The translations under genes and the position numbers were made by a program. 64,000 nucleotides of DNA from contig NZ_CP030032.1 in the NCBI RefSeq assembly GCF_003258315.1, forward strand, positions 658,001 to 722,000, written 5' to 3'. The notes below the pieces were generated by a model that did no database searches, was not told where the DNA came from, and saw nothing but the letters and a program-made list of their open reading frames with translations. Shown here piece after piece: positions 45,980 to 55,072 of the stretch. This stretch comes from Bradymonas sediminis. Lineage in GTDB: Bacteria; Myxococcota_A; Bradymonadia; Bradymonadales; Bradymonadaceae. Each line of letters starts with the position of its first letter. Position 1 is the first letter of the stretch.

Positions 45980-48126
45980 CCGGCGTCTCCAAGGAGTTCT
46001 CTTCGCGCGTCGCTGCGCGCCCATTCGATGAGTTTGATATCACGGAGTATATCGGCAAAACGAAATTCTGGCATCCCTGCCTGGCGGACGCCCAAAAATT
46101 GGCCGGGGCCGCGAATTTCGAGGTCAACTTCGGCCAGCGCGAAGCCGTCTTCGGTGCTGGCGAAGGAGTCGAGGCGCTGCTGGGCGTCGTCGGTGAGGGC
46201 GAATCCCGCGAGCAAAATGCACATCGAGTCGGCGCTGCCGCGCCCGACGCGCCCGCGCAACTGGTGGAGCTGGCTTAAGCCGAAGACCTCCGGGCTCTCG
46301 ATGACCATTATCGTCGCGTTGGACACGTCCATGCCCACCTCGACCACCGTGGTCGCGCACAATACCTGGATCTCGCCGGCGCCAAATTTCTGCATGGTGC
46401 GGTCTTTGGCCGCGGCGTCCATGCGCCCGTGCAACACGCCCACGCGCAGGTCTTTAAACGGTCCATTGGCCAGCGCCGCGGCCGAGTCGGTCACGTTCTC
46501 GCGCCCCGCCACGGCCTCGCTCGCCTCGACCATGGGGTACACAAAATACGCCTGCTCGCCGGTCTCAACGATGCGATCGCGCACATATTGATAGACCTTT
46601 GGGGCGGCGGCGCGGTCGCGCAAAAAGGTGCGAATGGGCTTTCGCCCCGGGGGTTTTTCGGCGATCACGCTTAAGTCCAGGTCCCCGAAAACCGCGTGGG
46701 CCAGCGAGCGCGGGATGGGCGTGGCGGTCATGGCCAAGAGGTGCGGGTCCTGGCCCTTTTGGAGCAAGTCGCGGCGCTGCTCGACGCCGAATTTGTGCTG
46801 CTCGTCGATGATCACCAGGCCCAGGGAGTCGAACGCGACGTCGGCCTGGAAGAGAGCGTGGGTGCCGATAATCAGGTCGATGCGCCGGGCCGCCCCGGCC
46901 GCGGCGGCCGGGGCAAACAGGTCCTGCTCGCCGATCTGGGGGCCGCGGCTGTCGGTGGTTTTCTCGGCCTTCAGGCGCTCGAGCACCGCCTTTCGCTCGC
47001 TGGCCGGCTGCGAGCCGGTGAGCACGCCGATCTCGATCGGCAGACCCTCGAAGACCTCAAGGGCGCGGCGGAAATGCTGTTTGGCCAGGATATCGGTGGG
47101 GGCCATCATGGCGACCTGGTGGCCGCTGCCGATGGCGATGGCCGCCGACATAAAGGCCACCACGGTCTTTCCGCTGCCGACGTCGCCCTGGAGCATGCGG
47201 CGCATCGGCGCGCGCCGGCCCAGGTCCTCGGCGATGGTCGCGATGGCGGCGCGCTGGTCGCCGGTAAGCGTGTAGGGCAGGGCGCGCACGAATTCGCGGC
47301 CCAGGTCGCGCTCGGTGCAGCGCGGCGCGCGCGCGGCGCGTCGCTCGGTGACATAGTCCTGGGCTAATTTGCGCTGAAGGGTATAAAACTCCTCATAAAC
47401 CAGGCGGTTACGCGCGCGCGTGAGCTCCTCGCGGAACGCCTCGACCCCCTGGTCTTCGCCGCGCCCGTTGAGCATATGGATGGTCTCAAACGCGTCCTTG
47501 ATGCTCGGCAGATCGTATTGCTTCAGGATTCGCTCGGGGATGATATCGACGGCCAGCGGCAATAATTTGGCCGCGGCGTCCTTCAGGGCGCCGCGCATCG
47601 CGGCGTCGCGGATACCCTCCATCGAGGTATAAACCGGCTCCAGGCGAATCTGCGGGGCGGGGTGCTCGGGTTCGTTTCGCCCGATGACGTCGAAATTCGG
47701 GTGCGCCAGCGACGCCCCGCCGCGCTCCCAGTCGACCTTGCCCTCGACCTGCAGCCACAGGCCGATGTCGAAGAGGTTGGTGAAATGGCGTCGGTTCATA
47801 TTGAACCAGATGAGCTTAAACGCCTGGCCGTCGACCTCGACGGTGACCTCGACCGGCGCGCGGCTGTGCGGCGGGGGGATATTGACGCGCACGACCTGGC
47901 CAAAGAACTCCACATGGGTCGCGTTCAGCCGCAGCATCTCGGCCCCCGACACGTGGCGATATAGCGGGCGATATTTGCGCGGGATAAATAGGAGGACATC
48001 GCTCGGCGAGGTGATCCCGCGCTCGACGAGGCGCTCGGCCGTCTTTTTTCCGATGCCGCTCAGCGCGGTGAGCTTGAGCGTCGGCGGCGTCTCGAAGGTC
48101 AGGTTGAAGCGACCGGGTATCGTCAT
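45976..48126 (-). CDS. recG: ATP-dependent DNA helicase RecG
   Basis: 716 residues. An N-terminal helix-hairpin-type segment and OB/wedge domain (residues ~20-190) precede the SF2 helicase core. Walker A is GDVGSGKTVV, Walker B is IIDEQHKFG, motif III TATPIPRSLA, and motif VI QLRGRVGRG, with the RecG TRG-like tail (DILRDIKLIEWAR). RecG remodels stalled replication forks and Holliday junctions. It is the promoter-proximal gene of the minus-strand run, with CAP copy 3 coupled to its stop. Confidence 0.97.
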   Translation of the reverse strand: MTIPGRFNLTFETPPTLKLTALSGIGKKTAERLVERGITSPSDVLLFIPRKYRPLYRHVSGAEMLRLNATHVEFFGQVVRVNIPPPHSRAPVEVTVEVDGQAFKLIWFNMNRRHFTNLFDIGLWLQVEGKVDWERGGASLAHPNFDVIGRNEPEHPAPQIRLEPVYTSMEGIRDAAMRGALKDAAAKLLPLAVDIIPERILKQYDLPSIKDAFETIHMLNGRGEDQGVEAFREELTRARNRLVYEEFYTLQRKLAQDYVTERRAARAPRCTERDLGREFVRALPYTLTGDQRAAIATIAEDLGRRAPMRRMLQGDVGSGKTVVAFMSAAIAIGSGHQVAMMAPTDILAKQHFRRALEVFEGLPIEIGVLTGSQPASERKAVLERLKAEKTTDSRGPQIGEQDLFAPAAAAGAARRIDLIIGTHALFQADVAFDSLGLVIIDEQHKFGVEQRRDLLQKGQDPHLLAMTATPIPRSLAHAVFGDLDLSVIAEKPPGRKPIRTFLRDRAAAPKVYQYVRDRIVETGEQAYFVYPMVEASEAVAGRENVTDSAAALANGPFKDLRVGVLHGRMDAAAKDRTMQKFGAGEIQVLCATTVVEVGMDVSNATIMVIESPEVFGLSQLHQLRGRVGRGSADSMCILLAGFALTDDAQQRLDSFASTEDGFALAEVDLEIRGPGQFLGVRQAGMPEFRFADILRDIKLIEWARSDARRELLGDAG

Positions 48127-48461
48127 GGTTGAGCTGTCGTTAAGGGCGTGTGGTCACATCTAATTATTGGTTAATTGGGTGGCGAATACCAGAGGAATCC
48201 GGCGATGAGGCGGACCTTGGGGTAGGTGGTTCTGAGCGGTCGCGAGCCTCCCGAATCGGTCGGCGCCCGTGTGTTCTGGCTCGGCGAGCCTCCGGAGCCG
48301 GTCGGCGCCCGTGTGTTTTGGCTCGGCGAGCCTCCGGAATCGGTCGGAGACCGTGTGTTTTGGGTCGGCGAGCCTCTTCAGACGGTCCGAGACCGTCGGA
48401 TTGGGCTCAGCGAGCCTTGTGCAGGCGGTCCGTGACCGTTTGCGCCCGCTCAGAACAGCGC
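48127..48461. other. Intergenic region with 42-bp tandem repeats
   Basis: 335 bp without a gene between recG and the amidohydrolase gene. It is dominated by the tandem array described separately; the first ~115 bp (48127-48241) should hold the recG promoter. Confidence 0.7.
48242..48440. repeat. Tandem array, 42-bp unit, about 4.7 copies
   Basis: The word gcgagcc recurs at 48242, 48284, 48326, 48368 and 48410, exactly 42 bp apart. Units 3-5 contain a small dyad (cggtc-nnn-gaccg), so each can form a hairpin. Although 42 is a multiple of 3, no supported gene covers it. Confidence 0.9.
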
Positions 48462-49679
48462 TCAGGGCGTGGCGACCCGTTTGGCCTGCGCGGCGACCCG
48501 CCGGGCCGCGCGCCGAGCCAGCCAGGGCGCAAAAATCAGGCGCTCGGCGTTGGTCAAATAGAGCTTGTCGAGCAGGTTTTGCTCCAGGTGAACCGGATGG
48601 ATCTTCCAGCGACCCTGGATGGGAATCGGGTGGTCGATGGCCTTGTCGTCGGACTCAAAATAGCGCCAATGCTGGTCATAGAAGCCGGCGATATCGTCGA
48701 GGCTGGGCGGCTCGTCGCTCACGCTGCCCAGGGTCACCCGGTATTCCATCCCCTGCGGGGAGGGGCGCGCCTGCAGGCCCAGGTCGGTGGCGAAGAGCAC
48801 GCGATCCTGGTGCTTGGCGAAGAATTTGCGCACCTTTTTGACCGGGTGGCGCCCGATCTCGGCCAGCCGCGCCGACACATCCACCACCGTATTCGGGTAG
48901 GTGTCCATGAGCTGGTCGACCGCGTCGATATCCTCGGGGTTATTGGCCAGGTGCAGCAGGATGAACGTGGTGTCCGGGTGCTTGGCGATGACGCGGTTTC
49001 GCGCGTCGAGCAGCGCCTTTCGCGACGGAAACTCATCGCCATAAAAGCTCCAGCTCGGGGCGAGCTTAAGCTCATCCCAGCGCTCGTTTTCGGGGGTGGG
49101 CTCCTCGAAAAACGCCTTCGGGTCGCTGGTGTGAATCCCCACCGGCACCCCCAACTCGCCGGCCTTCGCCCAGACCGGGTCAAAGCGCGGGTCGTCGATC
49201 TTGATGAGCTCCCCGGCGGCGTCGCGCGCCCCAAGCCCCAGGTGTTTCGAGATTTTGACGCCCGCGAACCCGGCCCGCACCGCCGCCTCCAGCTCGCGCG
49301 CCATCTCCTCGCCGAAGCCCGGCTCGTTCACCCGCCGCCAGTCCAGGTTAAAGAAGAGCGCAAAGCGCCCCGAATACGTATCGGCCATGCCCAGATTTGC
49401 CGCCCGATACTCCGCCGCCGACCCCCCGCTCATATTCACCATGCGAAAAATGCCGCTCTGATCCATCGCCTTAATGGCCAGCGAATACGCCGCCGGCGAC
49501 AGATGCGCGTGGGTGTCGCTGGCCTTCCACTCGGATTGCCCCGCGGCGGCCGGCTCGGGCTTGGTCTGAGCGGCGGTCGCGACGTGGGTCTTCGCGGGTT
49601 CGGGGGCTTTTTTGTCGCAGCCCATCAGGGCGGCGGCGAGGAGCAGGCTGAGGGCGGCGGTGTGGGTGTTGGGGTGCAT
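48462..49679 (-). CDS. Amidohydrolase-family lipoprotein
   Basis: 405 residues: leader AALSLLLAAALMGC (lipobox), Ala/Pro-rich linker, then an amidohydrolase_2-type TIM barrel. The metal motif DTHAHLSP is at ~residue 55; later His residues are in VGIHTSD and ILLHLANNP, and the final Asp in FATDLG. Family members hydrolyse or decarboxylate small molecules. A lipid-anchored, exported form is unusual. Substrate unknown. Confidence 0.82.
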   Translation of the reverse strand: MHPNTHTAALSLLLAAALMGCDKKAPEPAKTHVATAAQTKPEPAAAGQSEWKASDTHAHLSPAAYSLAIKAMDQSGIFRMVNMSGGSAAEYRAANLGMADTYSGRFALFFNLDWRRVNEPGFGEEMARELEAAVRAGFAGVKISKHLGLGARDAAGELIKIDDPRFDPVWAKAGELGVPVGIHTSDPKAFFEEPTPENERWDELKLAPSWSFYGDEFPSRKALLDARNRVIAKHPDTTFILLHLANNPEDIDAVDQLMDTYPNTVVDVSARLAEIGRHPVKKVRKFFAKHQDRVLFATDLGLQARPSPQGMEYRVTLGSVSDEPPSLDDIAGFYDQHWRYFESDDKAIDHPIPIQGRWKIHPVHLEQNLLDKLYLTNAERLIFAPWLARRAARRVAAQAKRVATP

Positions 49680-49746
49680 AGGGGCTCCGGGCGGAAGTCA
49701 TTTGGGCGTGATTCTACACGGCGCGGTCGGGCTGTGAAAGTGGGCA

Positions 49747-49790
49747 TAAAAACGCCGCCCCTCATGGGCGTGAGGGGCGGCGAGGCGCGT
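49747..49790 (-). terminator. Intrinsic terminator for the 49825-51162 gene
   Basis: Read on the minus strand: stem gccgcccctcacg / catgaggggcggc followed by gtttttat, about 40 bp after the minus-strand stop. Confidence 0.88.
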
Positions 49791-49824
49791 TAGCGCTTAA
49801 GCAATTGTTCTGTGGGCGTGAGGG

Positions 49825-51162
49825 TTATTGGTTCTGGAATAGCCCACCCGCTTGCCAGTCCGCCCATGAGGAGACCGTTCTGTTATAACCACCGCTCACC
49901 GAAGAAGAGTTGCCATCGGCTGTATTTTGGACTCCCCCACTGACCGTGGCGTTGGATCCCGATGCGATATTATTTGAGCCTCCGCAGACCGAAGCGGAAG
50001 AGTATTGGGCTTCGTTCTTATATCCACCACTCACCGAGGAATAGAAGCCGCTGGCGGTGTTCAATCGTCCACCGCTAACCGAGGAAGACTCCCCGGACGC
50101 TACGTTTTTCCAGCCGCCACTGACCGAGGCGTGCATTTCAGTAGACTGGTTCTCCCTGCCTCCGCTTACCGAAGAGTACAAACCTGATGCTGTATTTGAA
50201 ATGCCGCCACAAACGGCGCTCGACTGCGCCGATGCTGTATTAACTGCACCGCCTCCAACCCACGCGCTATAGGCTGATGATGTGTTGCCTGCGCCGCCAC
50301 TGATCGAGGATTGGTTGCCCGATGCTGTGTTATCTGCGCCGCCAGTAATGCTGGCATATTCACCGGTAATCGCATTGCTATGCCCCGCAACAAAACCGCC
50401 GAAGCTCGTATAGTCGTGTCTTATCCCGACGATAATATTATGTGAGCCGGTCTTGGTATTGCCAGAGGGCCATGCCTCATCATAGCCAACGACCAGGTTG
50501 CCGAGCCCATTCACCGGGCCGTCCGTGGTGCCGGTGCCGTTGCGCACGTGGAAGTTGACGCCGGTGAAGGTCACCGCCGTCTTGTTGTTAATGGTCGTGC
50601 GCTCCATATCTTGGGTGAGCGCTTCAAGCGCGGCGACGCGCGCGGCGAGGTCGTCCAGGGCGGCCTGGACGTCGGTGGCGTTTAGCCCGGAGGTGGTGTT
50701 GTCGTAGGAGGTCGTCGCCGCGGTGCCGCCGCCGGCCGCGTTGATGAGATCGGCTGCGGTGTGGCCGCCGACCGTATTGGCGTCGTTGGCGCGGAAGGCA
50801 TAGGGCACCGTCTCAAGCGGCGTGCGCGGGCTGAGCGTCTCACCCTGGATGGTGATCTCAAGCCAATAGGGCTCGCCGTTGAAGACGGGCTCCAGCGGCA
50901 TCATCGTACCCATCTGGACTCGGAACTCCCCGTTTTGCACGTTGATCCCGGAATAGTTTTCGGCCCAGACGCCGTTGCCGCCGGTCGGGGCGTCATAGAT
51001 GCGAAATGTGCTGTTCACGACGCCCACCACCGGCGCGCCGTTCGGCGCGTTGAGCTGCCCGGTGTAGGTCATCGTATGCGGGACATTGGCCTGAGCGTTT
51101 TGGGAGAACCCGAGGCAGAATAATAGGGCGAATAGGGGCGCGAGCGACTTGCCGAGTTTCAT
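49825..51162 (-). CDS. Secreted protein with YadA-head-like beta-roll repeats
   Basis: A 445-residue protein with signal peptide (MKLGKSLAPLFALLFCLGFS, cleavage near AQA-NV). A beta-sandwich region follows (TYTGQLNAPNGAPVVGVVNS ... PLETVPYAFRAND), then a short coiled coil (VQAALDDLAARVAALEALTQ). From ~residue 265 come about twelve ~14-16-residue repeats of the form xSSVSGGxxNTASG, as in trimeric-autotransporter heads. There is no membrane-anchor barrel at the C-terminus, so it is probably a phage-tail-like or surface fibre head rather than a true autotransporter. Start 51162 with gaagga upstream. Confidence 0.8.
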   Translation of the reverse strand: MKLGKSLAPLFALLFCLGFSQNAQANVPHTMTYTGQLNAPNGAPVVGVVNSTFRIYDAPTGGNGVWAENYSGINVQNGEFRVQMGTMMPLEPVFNGEPYWLEITIQGETLSPRTPLETVPYAFRANDANTVGGHTAADLINAAGGGTAATTSYDNTTSGLNATDVQAALDDLAARVAALEALTQDMERTTINNKTAVTFTGVNFHVRNGTGTTDGPVNGLGNLVVGYDEAWPSGNTKTGSHNIIVGIRHDYTSFGGFVAGHSNAITGEYASITGGADNTASGNQSSISGGAGNTSSAYSAWVGGGAVNTASAQSSAVCGGISNTASGLYSSVSGGRENQSTEMHASVSGGWKNVASGESSSVSGGRLNTASGFYSSVSGGYKNEAQYSSASVCGGSNNIASGSNATVSGGVQNTADGNSSSVSGGYNRTVSSWADWQAGGLFQNQ

Positions 51163-51232
51163 CGGTATATCCTTCAAAGTATCAATATTTATTGGGTAAA
51201 ACATCGTGTTCAATGAGCGCATTTTGACAGGC

Positions 51233-51592
51233 TCAAGGATCCGTGGTCATTGCTTTGCCGGTGAGCCTAAAGTGCGGGCTGGAGCTCGTCGTTTTGGTGA
51301 GGCCAGGGTCCACGCTGCCCGACAAGACGAAGTGATTGCTCACCGAAACGTGACCGCCGGGGACGACCTCGGCGGTGAGCCTGAACTTGGCTGTATTATC
51401 CAGCGCTGCTCGCTCTGTTTCGTATTGGGAGTTGTTCCCGTGGGGACCGGTGGATTCGGCACCCGAGGTTGAATTGGCGGAGCCGTTGTCGGCGCGCGAC
51501 CCTTCCAGGTCGACGCAGCCCGAAGCCGCCAGAAATAATAAGACACCTAGCCACAGCCCCGCGCTGCGCGCCCGGCATCGTGCGTAAGTCAT
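51233..51592 (-). CDS. Small lipoprotein
   Basis: 119 residues: leader LWLGVLLFLAASGC with a lipobox Cys, then a Ser/Asn-rich, probably beta-type region (FRLTAEVVPGGHVSVSNHFV). A ggag site precedes ATG 51592. It lies 70 bp upstream of the beta-roll gene, in the same direction, so the two may be co-expressed. Confidence 0.7.
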   Translation of the reverse strand: MTYARCRARSAGLWLGVLLFLAASGCVDLEGSRADNGSANSTSGAESTGPHGNNSQYETERAALDNTAKFRLTAEVVPGGHVSVSNHFVLSGSVDPGLTKTTSSSPHFRLTGKAMTTDP

Positions 51593-52445
51593 AAGCTCTC
51601 CGTAGGATAATAAGCCTGGCCAAGTCCTCAACGCTGACGTTGAACGGCCAAAGCATTTTGAATGAGCGGCTTGCCTAGCACGAATCAGAGATGCGGTTCA
51701 ACTTTTCGCCCGGCTGGCATGGAGTCTGTCGCACCGGCGGGGCAAGCCCGCCGGGGGCGGTTGCACGCTCGCAGGCCTCGCTGGCCCGCAGTCCTTTGCG
51801 CCGGCGGGGCAAGCCCGCCGGGGGCGGTTGCGCGGTCGTAGGCGTAGCTGGCATGGAGTCTGTCGCACCGGCGGGGCAAGCCCGCCGGGGGCGGTTGCAC
51901 GCTCGCAGGCCTCGCTGGCCCGAAGTCCTTTGCTCCGGCGGGGCAAGCCCGCCGGGGGCGGTTGCGCGGTTGTAGGCCTCGCTGGCATGGAGTCTGTCGC
52001 GCCGGCGGGGCAAGCCCGCCGGGGGCGGTTGCACGCTCGCAGGCCTCGCTGGCCCGAAGTCCTTTGCTCCGGCGGGGCAAGCCCGCCGGGGGCGGTTGCC
52101 GCTACGGGATTCTGCACCGAGACCGGCCGTCAGCAAAGACCCCCGCCGGCTTGCCCGGCGGGTGAAGCGGACTGAGAGCCAGCGAACGTCACGGTGCAGC
52201 AGACCCCCGCCGGCTCGCCCGGCGGGAGCGTCACCAGCGTCACGGAGCAGCAGCAGATGGCAGCCAACCAGCGTCACGGAGCAGCAGACCCCCGCCGGCT
52301 CGCCCGGCGGGAACGTCACTGGCCGCCCAACGTCTTTTCTCGTAAAGTTTTGCTCTATCGAAGTTTCTCCCAGCACCCCACCGCTCGACGAAGCCTGAAG
52401 AAGGCTTCGCTGTGTCGTCGGCAATCCAAACTGGAGCGCCACGCC
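51593..52445. other. REP-rich intergenic region left of the RAYT-like gene
   Basis: 853 bp with no supported gene; frames that appear open here only reflect the GC-rich repeats. It contains the 67-bp-period array and several inverted single REPs. Confidence 0.8.
51715..52330. repeat. REP/BIME-like palindrome array, left side
   Basis: Six palindromes (core ccggcggggcaagcccgccg) start at 51734, 51801, 51868, 51935, 52002 and 52069, exactly 67 bp apart. Two different spacers alternate: one with gctggcccg.agtcc, the other with gctggcatggagtctg. This makes a 134-bp higher-order unit, as in BIMEs. Three more palindromes in the other arrangement (acccccgccggct.gcccgg) follow at about 52139, 52204 and 52288. 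Confidence 0.93.
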
Positions 52446-53249
52446 ATGTCTATCGAACCGTATTACACCCCTGAACGTACCAAATGTGCTTATCGATTAT
52501 ATTATAGTTGGCTCGGCTGGCCTTCTATGAACACCGCATTGCCTGAACTCGAAGGGCCGGCGATCGCGGATCTTCGTGATGCGTGGGAAGTTGACGGGAT
52601 TCGCCTGCTGGAGCGGGCGTATTCGCCGCGAGAGGTAAGGATGCTGAGCAGCGTCAAACCGAGTGTCTCGCCGGTATTATTCACCGCCCGAATGAAGGGG
52701 CGCCTGGACCACGCAATGCGACAGCGGCAGGCGTGCGTGAAGTTTAGCCGCAAGGTCGCCATGGTTAGCGTCGGCAATAATATCCAGGCCGTTGTTGAGC
52801 GATATGTGGCGAATCAGGCCCGCAAGGAGCCCCTCGCCGACCCACGTAGCAACGTGTTTTTGCAACAATTTACAGTGGTTGATTCGACGGTTGATCTCGC
52901 GATGCCGACCTGCAGCAACGCGGGGCGCTATTGGTATAACCTCCACCTTGTACTGGTAACGCGCAATCGAATTCGGATCCTCGACGCGCGTCGTTTAGGT
53001 ATGCTTCGGGATGGATGTCTTCGGGTTGCTGCCACCCGCGGGCATCAGATCTCCCGGCTCGCGGTGGTTTTCGACCACCTGCACATCGCGCTTCGCGGGG
53101 CGATTGACCAATCCCCCGCGGAGATCGCCCTGTGTTATATGAATAACCTCGCCTATTTTCTGCGCCAGGACGCGCTATGGCAGCCGTCGTATTATGTCGG
53201 GACTTTCGGGCAATATAATTTGGGGGCGATTCGGTTAAATTGTCGATAG
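52446..53249 (+). CDS. REP-associated tyrosine transposase-like protein (Y1/HUH)
   Basis: A 267-residue protein. Its C-terminal half resembles IS200/REP-associated transposases (RAYT): RYWYNLHLVLVTRNRIRILD, the HUH pair in VVFDHLHIAL, and a downstream Tyr in SYYVGTFGQYNLGAIR that could be catalytic. The N-terminal ~130 residues (YYSWLGWPSMNTALPELEGP, LLSSVKPSVSP-type) form an additional domain seen in extended members; role unknown. Start ATG 52446 with ctggag upstream. REP palindromes lie on both sides, the diagnostic setting for a domesticated RAYT. Confidence 0.8.
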   Translation: MSIEPYYTPERTKCAYRLYYSWLGWPSMNTALPELEGPAIADLRDAWEVDGIRLLERAYSPREVRMLSSVKPSVSPVLFTARMKGRLDHAMRQRQACVKFSRKVAMVSVGNNIQAVVERYVANQARKEPLADPRSNVFLQQFTVVDSTVDLAMPTCSNAGRYWYNLHLVLVTRNRIRILDARRLGMLRDGCLRVAATRGHQISRLAVVFDHLHIALRGAIDQSPAEIALCYMNNLAYFLRQDALWQPSYYVGTFGQYNLGAIRLNCR

Positions 53250-53498
53250 GCTGGCCCGCAGTCCTTTGCGCCGGCGGGGCAAGCCCGCCGGGGGCGGTTG
53301 CACGCTCGCAGGCCTCGCCACGAACCTGCAGAAGACCCCCGCCGGCTCGCCCGGCGGGGCAAGCCCGCCGGGGGCGGTTGCCGCTACGGGATTCTGCACC
53401 GAGACCGGCCGTCAGCAAAGACCCCCGCCGGCTCGCCCGGCGGGTGAATCAGACTCATAGCCAGCAAACGCCGCGAACCAGCAAAAGACCCCCAACCA
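53250..53498. repeat. REP array, right side of the RAYT-like gene
   Basis: It holds one direct palindrome at about 53271, a head-to-head pair at 53337-53373 and one at about 53420-53444. The segment around 53371-53445 nearly duplicates 52091-52162 on the left, and 53250-53317 matches array units on the left. The RAYT gene is therefore bracketed by direct repeats. Confidence 0.9.
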
Positions 53499-54998
53499 TC
53501 ACGTCAACAAGAAAATACCCGACGCCGCGTTAATCTCGTCCGCGTCCAGATCGATGGAATGAGCGATCTCGATATCCGCAAAGCGCGGCTCCGACAAATC
53601 AATAACCGTCGGGTTGGCGCGGTCCAAAAGGCGCACGACCGGGCGGCGCGGGTCCGATGACGGCGCCGGGGTGCGGATGACGATGGCGTTCTCGCCGCTG
53701 CTCAACTGCACCGTGGTGCCGATGGGGTGGATGCCCAAGGTCGAGACCAGCAGGTCGACCAGCGTGGGGTCAAAGGACATGCCCGCGCGGCTCTGGATAT
53801 ATTGGATGGCCAGGTCGGGGCGGCGCTGCTTATAGCCCTGCAGGCCCTGGATGAGCAGGTCGTAGGCGCGCGAGATGTCGATGATGCGCGTGATAAGATG
53901 CAGGTGGCGCTCGGCGCGGTAGAACGGGCGGCCGATGGGGCGGTCGAAGTCGCAGCCGCGCTCATAGGCCAGGAGCACGCGCAGGGTCGAGACCACGTCG
54001 CCGCGCACCCGCTCGAGCATCTGGGCGACGTCGCGCAGGTTGGACTGAAATTGCTGCTTGTCGGTCAGCGGCTCGTCGTGGTCGCGCCGGCCCACGGTGA
54101 CGCCCATCAGGCGGTCGAGGTCCTGGTAGATAATCGTCATGCCGACATAGGACACCGTGTTGGCGTCCAGGCCGAGGCGGTCGGCCAGCAGCATCGCGTA
54201 GATGGCGGAGTTGAATGAATGCGAGCTCAGGTCCGGCGGCACCAGCCGCAGCGGCAGCAGCCCCAGGATGGTGAAGTCCTCGTCGCCCAGAAGCCCGGTC
54301 ACCGACTGCATGATGCGCCGGATGACGCCGGTGGGGATGTCGGCGGTCTGGCGGTCGCGCACGGTGTCGTGGGCGTTGCGGGTCTTGACCAGCCCGCGGA
54401 TATACATATGCGCGATATACATCGACTTATTGACGTCGGCGATGGCCTCGCGCAGCGAGCGGGTCGGCGAGCCGTGCTCGATATTGATATTTGGGACTTC
54501 GACCCCGACCATATTGCCCGGGCCGTCGGTGGCCGAGGCCGCCTTCAGGGCGCTCAGAAACCGCACCATATGCTCGGTGCCCAGCCCGCGCGCCAGCAGC
54601 AATCCGCGAATGTCGGCCGCCGCGAATAGGTCGCGCAGCTCGTTATGGCGGGTCTGCTCGCGCCGGCGCAGCTTGAGCGTCTCGCCGTTGACCACCGCCA
54701 ACTCGTCGCGGATGACCACCGAGATCGCGCCGTTCTCGGCGTAGGTCACCGCCTCGGCGAAGCTCTGCATGAACTCGTCGATCGCCAGGCGCGTCTGGTT
54801 ATGGTCGATATTATAGATCGAGGCGACCTTTAGGATCTTATAGATGCTGCCGATAAAGATCTTGCCGAAAACCTGCGGGTCGCGAAGGTCCACCTGGCCG
54901 GGTTGGGCAAGCGCGGCGTCGAGCGCCGGCGCGGCCGCCTCCGCGCCAAAATCAGGCGTCATATTGTCGCTATTCGCTGCGTTGAATTCGTCGCTCAT
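53499..54998 (-). CDS. Degenerate HD-GYP-like domain protein
   Basis: 499 residues. The N-terminal ~125 residues form a helical/beta module (FGKIFIGSIYKILKVASIYN ... VIRDELAVVNGETLKL) similar in plan to the start of the upstream neighbour. The C-terminal half follows an HD-GYP layout: SHSFNSAIYAMLLADRLGLD, FYRAERHLHLITRIIDISRAYDLL, FDPTLVDLLVSTLGIHPIGT. The catalytic HD and GYP residues are replaced (YQDLDR where HDIGK is expected, RPIGRPF for GYP). Probably a non-catalytic signalling scaffold. 74 bp after the HEAT-like gene. Confidence 0.75.
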   Translation of the reverse strand: MSDEFNAANSDNMTPDFGAEAAAPALDAALAQPGQVDLRDPQVFGKIFIGSIYKILKVASIYNIDHNQTRLAIDEFMQSFAEAVTYAENGAISVVIRDELAVVNGETLKLRRREQTRHNELRDLFAAADIRGLLLARGLGTEHMVRFLSALKAASATDGPGNMVGVEVPNINIEHGSPTRSLREAIADVNKSMYIAHMYIRGLVKTRNAHDTVRDRQTADIPTGVIRRIMQSVTGLLGDEDFTILGLLPLRLVPPDLSSHSFNSAIYAMLLADRLGLDANTVSYVGMTIIYQDLDRLMGVTVGRRDHDEPLTDKQQFQSNLRDVAQMLERVRGDVVSTLRVLLAYERGCDFDRPIGRPFYRAERHLHLITRIIDISRAYDLLIQGLQGYKQRRPDLAIQYIQSRAGMSFDPTLVDLLVSTLGIHPIGTTVQLSSGENAIVIRTPAPSSDPRRPVVRLLDRANPTVIDLSEPRFADIEIAHSIDLDADEINAASGIFLLT

Positions 54999-55072
54999 GG
55001 GCTTCCTATGAGGCAGGTTCTGAGGGCAAACCGTATGAATCTAAGATGCTTGATGGGGCGCAAACGCCGGGG

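Noticed and set aside
48150-49793. 547-codon plus-strand frame
   Set aside because: It is antisense to the amidohydrolase lipoprotein, whose domain motifs are convincing, and its first part is the 42-bp repeat.
51734-52090. CRISPR-like regular array (six palindromic repeats, 67-bp period)
   Set aside because: The spacers are not unique; two types alternate with near identity. The repeats are GC-rich REP palindromes and no cas genes are present. REP/BIME array fits better.
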